Source: Albidovulum litorale (GTDB taxonomy: Bacteria > Pseudomonadota > Alphaproteobacteria > Rhodobacterales > Rhodobacteraceae). Taken from it: a DNA stretch of 64,000 nt. The notes beneath the pieces are model-generated. The model saw only the letters and a list, made by a program, of their open reading frames with translations. It did no database searches and had not been told where the DNA came from. The translations under genes were made by a program, and so were the position numbers. Positions 1-7,844 of the stretch are shown one piece after another. Location: NCBI RefSeq assembly GCF_025751495.1, contig NZ_JAOWKZ010000004.1, positions 1 through 64,000 of the forward strand, written 5' to 3'. Each line of letters opens with the position of its first letter. Position 1 is the stretch's first letter.

Positions 1-49
1 ACGCCCCAGCCTGGCCCGCACCGATGATCACGATCCCGCCCATCTGCAT
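1..49 (-). CDS. N-terminus of FAD/NAD(P)-binding oxidoreductase (partial)
   Basis: Only the first 16 codons lie in the window; the gene continues past base 1. The visible peptide holds a beta strand followed by GAGQAG, the GxGxxG dinucleotide fold that opens flavoprotein reductases such as ferredoxin or rubredoxin reductases. A GGGAG-type ribosome binding site lies just upstream of the ATG at 49; a second in-frame ATG at 43 is possible. It is divergent from the peroxiredoxin pair. The substrate cannot be told from this fragment. Confidence 0.6.
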   Translation of the reverse strand, partial: MQMGGIVIIGAGQAGA

Positions 50-123
50 TCTCCCTCTGGTCGCCGGTTGCGGCGACCCTATATCGTGGGTTCAGGGAAA
101 CGCAACGCGAGAGGACGACACAT

Positions 124-609
124 ATGGCACTTTCCAAGGGCGACAGGCTGCCGGAAGCGACATTCGTTGAAATGGGCAAGGACGGCCCGAAGGAAGTGAA
201 CCTGTCCGAGCGATTGAAGGGCCGCAAGGTCGTCGTGTTCGGCCTGCCGGGCGCTTATACCGGCCCCTGCTCGACAATCCATATCCCGAGCTTCATCAAG
301 ACCGCCGCGGATTTTCGTGCAAAGGGCGTTGACGAGATCATCTGCGTCTCGGTGAACGATCCCTTTGTTCTGAAAGCCTGGGGGGAATCCACGGGCGCGA
401 CGGCGGCCGGGATCAGTTTCCTCGGCGATGCCGATGGCAGCTTTACCAAGGCGCTGGGCATGGACTTTACCGCGCCGCAAATCGGCCTTATCGGACGGTC
501 AAACCGCTATGCGCTGGTACTGGATGACGGCGTCATAACGGCGTCGAAAGTGGACAAGCCCGGCGTCTGCGATATCTCCACCGGTGAACACCTGCTGGCG
601 GAGCTCTGA
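124..609 (+). CDS. Peroxiredoxin, Prx5/AhpE-like (redoxin), first of tandem pair
   Basis: Thiol peroxidase of the Prx5 class, 161 aa, probably a cytosolic reducer of H2O2 or organic hydroperoxides using glutathione/glutaredoxin or thioredoxin. The fold is complete: the FGLPGAYTGPCS active-site loop, then IPSFI, a VNDPFVLKAWG segment and a conserved Arg in GRSNRYALV. The peroxidatic Cys sits in TGPC; the usual family form is TPTC, but the Thr three residues before Cys is kept. It is followed after 3 bp by a paralogue, so the two are almost certainly co-transcribed. A purine-rich AGAGGA lies before the ATG. Family assignment is secure; the reductant is inferred. Confidence 0.88.
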   Translation: MALSKGDRLPEATFVEMGKDGPKEVNLSERLKGRKVVVFGLPGAYTGPCSTIHIPSFIKTAADFRAKGVDEIICVSVNDPFVLKAWGESTGATAAGISFLGDADGSFTKALGMDFTAPQIGLIGRSNRYALVLDDGVITASKVDKPGVCDISTGEHLLAEL

Positions 610-612
610 TCC

Positions 613-1095
613 ATGCTCGAGACCGGCATGCGCCTGCCCGAGGCGCGGTTTCTTCGCATCGGCGCGGGCGGGCCGGAAGAGGTTCTTCTGTCCACGCTGG
701 TCCGGGGCCGCAAGGTCGTGATCTTTGCGGTGCCGGGCGCGTTCACCCCGACCTGCGATTCCGCGCATGTGCCGAGCTTCATCCGCTCCATGGACGCCTA
801 TCGCGCCAAGGGTGTGGATGAGGTCATCTGCCTGTCGGTCAACGACGCGCATGTGATGCGCTACTGGGGCGAGACGACCGGTGCTGCTGCGGCGGGCATC
901 ACGATGCTCGCCGATGCGGACGGTGCCTTTGCCCGGGCGATGGGTCTTGCCTATGACAATCCCGCGGCGGGCATGTTCGGGCGCTCGCGCCGCTACGCGA
1001 TGGCGGTCGAGGATGGCGTCGTGACGGCGTTCGAACTCGACCCGCTCGGCCAGTGCAGCCTGTCGACGGGTGAGGCGCTCTTGGAAAAGCTCTGA
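613..1095 (+). CDS. Peroxiredoxin, Prx5-like (redoxin), second of tandem pair
   Basis: A 160-aa paralogue of the preceding gene, alignable over its full length, with the canonical PGAFTPTCDSAH peroxidatic motif and VNDAHVMRYWGE. It starts 3 bp after the upstream stop, so the pair reads as a tandem duplication in one transcript. No second resolving Cys is obvious in the usual Prx5 place (a late Cys occurs in GQCSLS), so it may work as a 1-Cys or glutathione-dependent enzyme. It is convergent with the pterin dehydratase gene, with 3 bp between the stops. Confidence 0.88.
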   Translation: MLETGMRLPEARFLRIGAGGPEEVLLSTLVRGRKVVIFAVPGAFTPTCDSAHVPSFIRSMDAYRAKGVDEVICLSVNDAHVMRYWGETTGAAAAGITMLADADGAFARAMGLAYDNPAAGMFGRSRRYAMAVEDGVVTAFELDPLGQCSLSTGEALLEKL

Positions 1096-1098
1096 GCG

Positions 1099-1461
1099 CT
1101 ATTTGCGGGCGTGGATCTGGCAGAGGCAGGCGACCGGCTCACCATGGTCGCGCTGCACCTCAGCCGCGCCCGCAATCTTGTCCATACGTTTTGCGAGCGT
1201 GAGGTCCAGCGCGGACAGGCCTTCGCAATCATGCGTGGTCAGGGTGACATCGACGACGTTGTAGATGTTCGACCATTCCGGGTGGTGGTTTAGCTTTTCG
1301 GCCTGAAGTGCCGCGCGGGACATGAAGCCCCAGGCCTCGGAAAAGTTTTTGAATTTCCAAATCTTGCGGATCGCGTCGCGCCCTTCGACGGCGTTCCATC
1401 CGGTTTCGCCCAGTGCGGGCAGGTCGGATTGCCGTTCGGCATCGGTCAGAAGTTCGGCCAT
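1099..1461 (-). CDS. phhB: 4a-hydroxytetrahydrobiopterin dehydratase
   Basis: Pterin-4a-carbinolamine dehydratase, which dehydrates 4a-hydroxytetrahydropterin to the quinonoid dihydropterin, usually during phenylalanine hydroxylase turnover. The diagnostic motif is present: EKLNHHPEWSNIYNVV followed by LTTHD and a downstream Asp. At 120 aa it is about 20 residues longer than typical family members, owing to a C-terminal tail after the last helix. No phenylalanine hydroxylase gene is nearby, so a general pterin role cannot be excluded. An AAAGGAA ribosome binding site precedes the ATG at 1461. Confidence 0.88.
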   Translation of the reverse strand: MAELLTDAERQSDLPALGETGWNAVEGRDAIRKIWKFKNFSEAWGFMSRAALQAEKLNHHPEWSNIYNVVDVTLTTHDCEGLSALDLTLAKRMDKIAGAAEVQRDHGEPVACLCQIHARK

Positions 1462-1489
1462 GGCGCGTTCCTTTCAAGCTCTGTCTTGA

Positions 1490-2668
1490 TCACGCCCCGG
1501 TATTCGGTTTCCGGAACGGTCCGTAATCGGCGAGGATTTCAATCTCTTCTCCGACAGCACGAGTCTCGGCCTCAAGATAGCGGGCGACGGCGGCGCGGAA
1601 AGAGGGTTTGGCGATCCAGTGCAGCGAATGGGTTTCGACCGGCAGGTAGCCCCGCGCCAGCTTGTGTTCGCCCTGCGCCCCCGCCTCGACGCGCGCCAGC
1701 CCCTGGGCTATGGCGTGGTCGATGGCGCGGTAGTAGCAGCATTCGAAATGCAGGAACGGGTGGTCCTCCACCGCGCCCCAGTAGCGGCCATAGAGCGTGT
1801 CGCGGCCGAGGAAGTTCAGGGCCCCGGCGATGGGGCGGCCCCCGCGTTCAGCGAGGATCAGCAGCACATCGTCCCGCATCGTTTCCTGCACCTCATCGAA
1901 GAAGGCGCGGGTCAGGTAGGGGCGGCCCCATTTGCGGCTGCCGGTATCCTGATAGAAGGCCCAGAAGGCGTCCCAGTGTTCGGGTTTCAGATCGTCGCCG
2001 GTCAGCGCCCGGATGGTCCCGCCGAAGCCCATTGCCCCTGTCCGTTCCTTGCGGATCGCCTTGCGCTTGCGGGAAGAAAGCTGGGCGAGGAAGGCGTCAA
2101 AGTCGGCGTAACCCCGATTTTCCCAGTGAAACTGCTGGGTGACGCGGTGCAGAAGACCCATCCGCGATCCGGCCTCTGCCTCATCTGTTGTGCAGAAGGT
2201 AATGTGGGCCGACGAAAGCCCATTGTCAGCGGCGATTTGGACCATCCCTTGCGTGAGCGCGGCAATGCCGGTTCCCTCCCATCCCGGACGGGTCAGAAAA
2301 CGGCGACCGGTGGCGGGGGTGAAGGGCACGGCGGATTGCAGTTTGGGGTAGTAATTTCCCCCCGCCCGATGCAGCGCATCGGCCCAGCCGTGGTCGAAGA
2401 TGTATTCACCCTGGCTGTGGTTTTTCGCATAGAGCGGCATCACGGCGATGATCTGACCATCGGCCCGCGCGACAAGGTGGTGCGGCTGCCAGCCCGTGCC
2501 CTGACCGACCGATCCCGACCGTTCCAGAGCCGAAAGAAACCGGTAGGTGGTAAAGGGGTCGATGGCACGGCCATCCGCCGCTTCCGGGCAGGCGCAGGCG
2601 TCCCAGTCGGCCTCGGCGATGTCGCCAAGGCCGGAGAGCGCGGTGATTTCGATGGCTGTCTGATCCAT
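1490..2668 (-). CDS. GNAT/FemAB-like acyltransferase, DUF482 family
   Basis: A 392-aa protein of the COG3146/DUF482 group (annotated as peptidoglycan biosynthesis or GNAT-like proteins). Typical segments are FDHGWADALHRAG, YYPKLQSAVPFTPATGRR, LSSRKRKAIRKER and the C-terminal ARVEAGAQGEHKLARGY. The double-GNAT fold suggests an aminoacyl or acyl transfer reaction, but no substrate is established for the family. It lies 28 bp upstream of phhB on the same strand and may be co-transcribed with it. The function is a family-level guess only. Confidence 0.8.
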   Translation of the reverse strand: MDQTAIEITALSGLGDIAEADWDACACPEAADGRAIDPFTTYRFLSALERSGSVGQGTGWQPHHLVARADGQIIAVMPLYAKNHSQGEYIFDHGWADALHRAGGNYYPKLQSAVPFTPATGRRFLTRPGWEGTGIAALTQGMVQIAADNGLSSAHITFCTTDEAEAGSRMGLLHRVTQQFHWENRGYADFDAFLAQLSSRKRKAIRKERTGAMGFGGTIRALTGDDLKPEHWDAFWAFYQDTGSRKWGRPYLTRAFFDEVQETMRDDVLLILAERGGRPIAGALNFLGRDTLYGRYWGAVEDHPFLHFECCYYRAIDHAIAQGLARVEAGAQGEHKLARGYLPVETHSLHWIAKPSFRAAVARYLEAETRAVGEEIEILADYGPFRKPNTGA

Positions 2669-2711
2669 GGCCCTGCCTTACCCATGACTTGGGGGCGGGC
2701 CCTGTCTTTCG

Positions 2712-3485
2712 TCAAGCCGTCAGCGCGGCATTGTACCCTTCGAAGGTGATGTTTCCGGCGATGCGGCGGGCTTTTGCCTCTGCTTCGGCCGAGCGGATCG
2801 TCCAGCACAGCACCTCGGCGCCCGATGCCTTCAACTCGGCCACACGCGGCCGGGCGAGGTCGGCGGCCTCGTGCGAGATGAAGCTCGCTCCCACCCGGTC
2901 GTAGTCCGGAATGTCCCGCAACCGGTCCCGAGCGGCGGGGGGCAGGAGCGGCCAGTCTTCGGCCGTGTAGGCCGAGGTAACAAGCCCGCGCGGGAGTTGC
3001 GGGGCAGCCTCGGCAAGAGCCGCGACCGAATGCGGGTTGAAAGACATGAGCGCGACGGGGCCGTCATAGGCCCTGAGGATATCGGCGACGGCCCGTTCCA
3101 GCGGCCCGACATCGGGGCCCATCGCGCCGTCCTGATCCTTGATCTCGATCAGCAGCGGCACCCGGCCCGCGACGAGGTCGAGCATGTCGGCCAGGGTCGG
3201 AATACCCTCATCCCCGCCGGTCAGGGGAAGTGCTTTAAGCTCCGCCGCTGTCCGGCCACGAACGCGGCCCGGTATGCCGGTCAGACGCTTCAGGTCGTAG
3301 TCGTGAAAGACCATCGGCACACCGTCGGCCGATGGCTGGATATCGCATTCGATCCCGTATCCCGCCGCGATGGCAGCGCGGAAGGCGGCAAGCGAATTCT
3401 CGGGTCTTCCCAAGGCCTTATTGTGAAAGCCCCGATGCGCGATCGGGGCTTTCAGAAAGGCGTCCGGCAAGGGCACCGGCACCAT
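2712..3485 (-). CDS. Glycerophosphodiester phosphodiesterase
   Basis: A 257-aa GDPD-family TIM-barrel enzyme that hydrolyses glycerophosphodiesters to glycerol-3-phosphate and an alcohol. The catalytic signature is intact: AHRGFHNKALGRPENSLAAF (HRG and EN), IECDIQ (metal-binding E and D) and FHDYDL (second His). There is no signal peptide, so it is cytosolic, like UgpQ. The start overlaps the stop of the upstream RidA gene by one base (TGATG), implying translational coupling. Confidence 0.9.
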   Translation of the reverse strand: MVPVPLPDAFLKAPIAHRGFHNKALGRPENSLAAFRAAIAAGYGIECDIQPSADGVPMVFHDYDLKRLTGIPGRVRGRTAAELKALPLTGGDEGIPTLADMLDLVAGRVPLLIEIKDQDGAMGPDVGPLERAVADILRAYDGPVALMSFNPHSVAALAEAAPQLPRGLVTSAYTAEDWPLLPPAARDRLRDIPDYDRVGASFISHEAADLARPRVAELKASGAEVLCWTIRSAEAEAKARRIAGNITFEGYNAALTA

Positions 3486-3949
3486 CAGCGGACCTGAATG
3501 ACCGCGTCGATTTCAACCGCGACGCCGAGCGGCAGCGAGGGGGTGGAGACGGCGGCGCGGGCATGACGGCCGGCATCGCCAAGCACCTCGACCATGAGGT
3601 CGGAGCAGCCGTTGATGACCTTGGGCTGGTCGGTGAAATCGGCTGTCGAATTGACGAAACCGCCCAGTTTCACGACCCGCACGATGCGGTCGAGATCACC
3701 GCCGAGCGCGGCGCGGGCCTGCGCCAGAATGGCGATGCCGCATTGCCGTGCAGCCTTTGCGCCGCCTTCGACATCCATGTTGCCGCCGAGACAGCCCTTG
3801 ATGAGCCCGTCCGGCCCGGCGCTGATCTGGCCCGAGATGAAGAGCATGTCACCGGCCAGCACATAGGGCACGTAATTCGCGGCGGGCGCGGGGGCGTCCG
3901 GCAGGGTGATGCCAAGTTCTGCAAGGCGTGCGTCGATCTTTCCGGCCAT
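3485..3949 (-). CDS. RidA family protein (YjgF/YER057c/UK114)
   Basis: A 154-aa RidA-superfamily protein. These proteins hydrolyse reactive enamine/imine intermediates or act as related deaminases. Recognisable segments are YVLAGDMLFISGQI, NGCSDLMVEVLGDAGRHAR and a C-terminal LPLGVAVEIDAV, where the conserved Arg (GRHARAAV) and Glu (VEID) line the active site. It resembles the YoaB/atu-type subgroup more than archetypal RidA. A strong AGGAGG sits before the ATG. It is first in a two-gene unit with the phosphodiesterase. Confidence 0.87.
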   Translation of the reverse strand: MAGKIDARLAELGITLPDAPAPAANYVPYVLAGDMLFISGQISAGPDGLIKGCLGGNMDVEGGAKAARQCGIAILAQARAALGGDLDRIVRVVKLGGFVNSTADFTDQPKVINGCSDLMVEVLGDAGRHARAAVSTPSLPLGVAVEIDAVIQVR

Positions 3950-4308
3950 GAAATCCTCCTGTTCCGTTCGGCGCGGAAGCTAGCCGCGTGGCGGGTTCAA
4001 GGAAAGGGCAAAAAGCCGCCATCCTCCCGGGTTCGCAAGTGTTACCGGAATATGATCTGCGAGACCGCAAGCGGCTGCCTTGCCATACCCGCCCGTCGAG
4101 TGGTTCAAACGAAAATCCGGGTTATTGCCCTGAAATCAGCCAATTGGCCGGTCTGCAAAGCGTCTGCATCCTGTCGGCAAAACGTATGGCAACCGGCCCG
4201 ACACGGCATGCGAGCGCGAGGCTGCCGCGGATCCGCGTCGTTGGCCCGAAAAACCACTCGTGTGGCCCGCCGGTTCTGAATATTGTCTGAAAAACGGAAG
4301 GGACGGGT
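3950..4308. other. Intergenic region, divergent RidA and GMC oxidoreductase
   Basis: A 359-bp gap between two divergent genes. It must hold both promoters, but no box stands out. No RNA gene, repeat or convincing small open frame was seen. Base composition is slightly AT-richer than the flanks near 4040-4150 and 4270-4300. Confidence 0.5.
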
Positions 4309-5904
4309 GTGAAGGCAGATTTCATCATCGTGGGCGCAGGCTCGGCGGGGTGCGTTCTCGCGAACCGTCTGAGCGCCGATCCGTCCGTCAGGGTGCTGCT
4401 TCTGGAAGCGGGTCCCCGCGACCTCAATCCGTGGATTCACATCCCGGTCGGTTACTTCAAGACCATGCACAATCCTTCGGTCGACTGGTGTTACCGAACC
4501 GAACCCGATCCGGGCCTGAACGGGCGGTCGATCGACTGGCCGCGCGGCAAGGTGCTGGGCGGGTCGTCCTCGCTGAACGGCCTTTTATACGTACGCGGCC
4601 AGAGGCAGGACTACGACCGCTGGTGCCAGATGGGCAATACCGGCTGGGGCTGGGATGATGTGCTGCCGCTTTTCCGGCGGGCCGAGAACAACGAGCGCGG
4701 TGCCGATGAATTTCACGGCGATGACGGGCCGCTTTCGGTGTCGGATATGCGCATCCGGAGGCCCATCTGCGACGCTTGGATCGCTGCGGCGCAGGCGGCG
4801 GGATATCCGTTCAACCCCGATTACAACGGTGCCGAGCAGGAAGGGGCAAGCTGTTTCCAGCTGACCACGAAGAACGGCCGCAGGTGCAGCGCGGCGGTGG
4901 CCTATCTCAGGCCCGCCAGATCACGGACCAATCTGCAGATCGTGACGCGCGCGGCGGTGCAGCGGATCGATCTGGAGGGCCGCCGAGCGGTTGGCGTGAC
5001 CTACAAGGATGCGGGCGGCAGAACGGTCACCGCGACGGCGCGGCGCGAGGTCATCCTGTCGGGCGGGGCGATTGGGTCGCCGCAGATCCTGATGCTGTCG
5101 GGCATCGGCGCGGCGGCCGACCTGAGCGCCAAAGGGATCACGCCCCTGCACGACTTGCCCGGCGTCGGCAGGAACCTGCAGGACCATCTGCAGGCGCGCC
5201 TTGTCTACAAATGCACCGAACCGACGCTGAACGATGAAGTGCGGAGCCTGTTTGACCGCGCGCGGATCGCGCTGACATATGCTCTCTTCCGGTCGGGGCC
5301 GATGACGATGGCGGCAAGCCTCGCGACGGGGTTCTTCAAGACCCGGCCCGATGTTGAAACCCCCGATATCCAGTTTCATGTCCAGCCCTGGTCTGCTGAC
5401 AGCCCCGGCAAGGGCGTTCATCCATTTTCGGCCTTCACCATGTCGGTTTGCCAGTTGCGGCCCGAAAGCCGGGGCGAGATACGGCTGGCCGGGCCGGACC
5501 CGGCGACCTATCCGAAGATCATCCCGAACTACCTGTCGGCCGAAACCGACCGGCGTACCCTCGTCGAAGGTGTCAGGATTGCGCGCAGGATCGCCCGGCA
5601 CGCGCCACTCTCTTCGAAAATCGCGGAGGAATACCGGCCCGATGCCGGCCTCGACATGGACGACTACGCAGGCACGCTGGACTGGGCGCGCAACAACAGT
5701 GTCTCGATCTATCACCCGACCGGAACCTGCAAGATGGGATCAGACCCGGGATCGGTCGTGGACAGCGCCTTGCGGGTGCACGGGATTGAAGGGCTGCGCG
5801 TCGCGGATTGTTCGATCATGCCCGAGATCGTGTCGGGCAATACTAATGCCCCTGCGATCATGATTGGCGAAAAGGCGTCGGACCTGATCCTTTTGGCGAG
5901 GTGA
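4309..5904 (+). CDS. GMC family FAD-dependent alcohol/choline dehydrogenase
   Basis: A 531-aa glucose-methanol-choline oxidoreductase. The N-terminal FAD fold is GAGSAGCVLANRLS with the acidic LLLEAGP strand end. GMC signature 1 appears as WPRGKVLGGSSSLNGLLYVRG and signature 2 as SGGAIGSPQILMLSGIG. The catalytic C-terminus has SIYHPTGTCKMG and SGNTNAPAIMIGEK. Such enzymes oxidise primary alcohols and pass electrons to FAD. The overall look is choline-dehydrogenase-like, but no betaine genes adjoin, so the substrate is open. The start is a GTG preceded by GGAAGGGACGG. It stands alone on its strand. Confidence 0.87.
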   Translation: MKADFIIVGAGSAGCVLANRLSADPSVRVLLLEAGPRDLNPWIHIPVGYFKTMHNPSVDWCYRTEPDPGLNGRSIDWPRGKVLGGSSSLNGLLYVRGQRQDYDRWCQMGNTGWGWDDVLPLFRRAENNERGADEFHGDDGPLSVSDMRIRRPICDAWIAAAQAAGYPFNPDYNGAEQEGASCFQLTTKNGRRCSAAVAYLRPARSRTNLQIVTRAAVQRIDLEGRRAVGVTYKDAGGRTVTATARREVILSGGAIGSPQILMLSGIGAAADLSAKGITPLHDLPGVGRNLQDHLQARLVYKCTEPTLNDEVRSLFDRARIALTYALFRSGPMTMAASLATGFFKTRPDVETPDIQFHVQPWSADSPGKGVHPFSAFTMSVCQLRPESRGEIRLAGPDPATYPKIIPNYLSAETDRRTLVEGVRIARRIARHAPLSSKIAEEYRPDAGLDMDDYAGTLDWARNNSVSIYHPTGTCKMGSDPGSVVDSALRVHGIEGLRVADCSIMPEIVSGNTNAPAIMIGEKASDLILLAR

Positions 5905-6166
5905 GCGCTTTACGGTAACCCGGCGTTTTTATTCGTGATGCGTCTATGTCCGAAAAACAGCTCGACCGACCGTGTCATCAATCAACTTGCGCAAAATCAG
6001 GGCGCAATGGTGGGCCCTCCGCCTCATGCCGTCAAGTTCGGGAATCCGATATCGCGGTGTTGAGGAAATTTCTTTGAAGACTCAGCCCATTCGTCTTGCA
6101 TTCGCCTTGCGTGGCGGGAATTCTGGACCTGTCGCGGGCACGCCCGCCGTCAGATGAGAGGCCGTC

Positions 6167-6748
6167 ATGTATCGTGCTCGTCTCTTCGCGATCCGCCATT
6201 CACGCAAGTTCGAGTGGATCTACAAACGCGTCGAACAGGTCATGGTCGCGCTTGACCCGGTCTTTGCGAAGATCGGGTATGGGCGGGTGGAACGGCCCAT
6301 TGCGCTGGTTGAGCAGGGCATCAAGACGGTGCTTTTTGACTGCAAGATGTGCGGGCAATGCGTGTTGTCGTCGACCGGCATGTCCTGCCCGATGAATTGC
6401 CCCAAGGAACTCAGGAACGGCCCCTGCGGCGGTGTGCGGGAGGGCGGGTATTGCGAGGTGAAGCCCTGGATGAAATGCGTCTGGTCGCTGGCCTGGGATG
6501 GCGCGTCACGCATGAAGGAAGGCGACAAGATCCGCGAGGTGCTGCCCCCCGTGGACCGCAGCCTGAAAGGGTCATCGTCCTGGCTAAGGGTCAGCCGCGA
6601 GAAGGCCGCGAAACTTCGCGAGGCGCGTGAAGCGGCCCGCACCGCCGTCGCAGAGGCTTTCCCCGAGGCGCGTGCGATCGAACCCTCTTCCGCACCCCTT
6701 GCCGAGGAACCGGCGAGCGCCATCAACCGGGAGGTGCTGAAGAAATGA
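6167..6748 (+). CDS. Methylene-THF reductase C-terminal-domain protein (MetV-like zinc/Fe-S protein)
   Basis: A 193-aa protein with a Cys-rich N-terminal domain: DCKMCGQCVLSSTGMSCPMNCPKELRNGPCGG and further Cys at GYCEV and KCVW. This is the methylene-tetrahydrofolate reductase C-terminal (PF12225) family, seen elsewhere as MetV, the partner of a short MetF. The C-terminal third is a charged, Ala-rich tail. Its stop overlaps the next gene (ATGA), so the two proteins are probably made in step and form a complex. The Cys set (at least eight) suggests metal or cluster binding, which is an inference here. Confidence 0.82.
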   Translation: MYRARLFAIRHSRKFEWIYKRVEQVMVALDPVFAKIGYGRVERPIALVEQGIKTVLFDCKMCGQCVLSSTGMSCPMNCPKELRNGPCGGVREGGYCEVKPWMKCVWSLAWDGASRMKEGDKIREVLPPVDRSLKGSSSWLRVSREKAAKLREAREAARTAVAEAFPEARAIEPSSAPLAEEPASAINREVLKK

Positions 6749-7743
6749 GCCCGTCCGATTATACCGATCAGGTCCCGGTCTATGCCCCGCCGCCGGAAGG
6801 CCATGTCTCCCATTCCCGGCTGGAGCGTGTCCTGCGCGCGGGCCGTTTCGCGGTGACGGCGGAACTGAACCCGCCCGACAGCGCTGATCCGTCAGACGTC
6901 TTCGATGCGGCGCAGCCGTTAGGCGAGGTGGCCGATGCGATCAACGCGACCGATGCTTCGGGCGCGAACTGCCACATGTCCTCGATCGGGATATCGGCGC
7001 TTCTGACACGGGCGGGCTATTCGACGGTCTACCAGATCTCCTGCCGCGACCGGAACCGGATCGCCATTCAGGGCGATGTTCTGGGGGCCGCCGCGATGGG
7101 GGTGACGAACGTCCTTTGCCTGACCGGGGACGGCGTGGGTGTCGGGGATCAGCCGGGCGCGAAGCCGGTTTTCGATTTCGACTCGCTCACGCTGCTGCGC
7201 ACAATTCGCACGATGCGCGATCAGGGCATGTTCCTGTCCGGCCGCAAAATCACGCGGCCGCCACAGATGTTCCTCGGCGCGGCAGAGAACCCCTGCATCC
7301 ATCCGCATGACTGGCGCCCCGACCGGCTGGCGAAAAAAGTCGAGGCGGGGGCGGAGTTCATCCAGACCAATTATATCTACGACATCCCGCTTTTCGAGAA
7401 ATTCATGGCGCGCGTGCGCGACATGGGGCTCGACAAGCGGGTCTACATCCTGGCCGGTGTTGGCCCCCTGGCCTCGGCCAAGGCGGCGCGCTGGATGCGG
7501 TCGAACGTGCCGGGCATCCATGTGCCCGACGCGCTGATCGACCGGATGGAGAAGGCCGAAAAGCCCGGCGCAGAGGGCAAGAAGATCTGCATTGAGCTCA
7601 TTCAGCAGATCCGCGAGATCAAGGGTGTCGCGGGGGTTCACGTGATGGCCTACCGGCGCGAACATCAGGTGTCCGAGATCATCCTGGAATCGGGCGTTCT
7701 GGCTGGCCGCAAGGCGAAACGGCGGGTTGGAGGTCCGGAATAG
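6745..7743 (+). CDS. Methylenetetrahydrofolate reductase, MetF family
   Basis: A 332-aa TIM-barrel flavoenzyme that reduces 5,10-methylene-THF to 5-methyl-THF. Visible features are FAVTAELNPPDSADPSD at the N-terminus, the TNVLCLTGD strand, the EAGAEFIQTNYIYD segment (equivalent to FxxTQ in MetF) and VHVMAYRREH at the end. It is translationally coupled to the MetV-like gene upstream. The pair could feed methyl groups to methionine synthesis or, run in reverse, oxidise methyl-THF produced by a demethylase such as the DmdA-like protein at 22.5-23.7 kb. The latter link is inference. Confidence 0.88.
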   Translation: MSPSDYTDQVPVYAPPPEGHVSHSRLERVLRAGRFAVTAELNPPDSADPSDVFDAAQPLGEVADAINATDASGANCHMSSIGISALLTRAGYSTVYQISCRDRNRIAIQGDVLGAAAMGVTNVLCLTGDGVGVGDQPGAKPVFDFDSLTLLRTIRTMRDQGMFLSGRKITRPPQMFLGAAENPCIHPHDWRPDRLAKKVEAGAEFIQTNYIYDIPLFEKFMARVRDMGLDKRVYILAGVGPLASAKAARWMRSNVPGIHVPDALIDRMEKAEKPGAEGKKICIELIQQIREIKGVAGVHVMAYRREHQVSEIILESGVLAGRKAKRRVGGPE

Positions 7744-7810
7744 GTTGATTTGCGCGTGATGTCCCGGACTGAACGTCTTTCCGCCTCATTGTAATCAAGA
7801 TTGGTGGCTT

Positions 7811-7831
7811 TTGTCTCCGCTAACGAGACAA
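7811..7831. repeat. Perfect inverted repeat upstream of the MFS/spermidine-synthase gene
   Basis: TTGTCTC, a 7-nt spacer, then GAGACAA: two perfect 7-bp arms ending 13 bp before the ATG at 7845. It could be an operator or an RNA hairpin at the ribosome binding region. There is no T-run after it, so it is not an intrinsic terminator for the MetF gene. Confidence 0.5.
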
Positions 7832-7844
7832 TGGGGCGCCGCGA

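Noticed and set aside
6000-6166. Riboswitch (SAM/folate type) before the MetV-MetF pair
   Set aside because: Only a short GC hairpin near 6135-6152 is visible; no recognisable riboswitch core.
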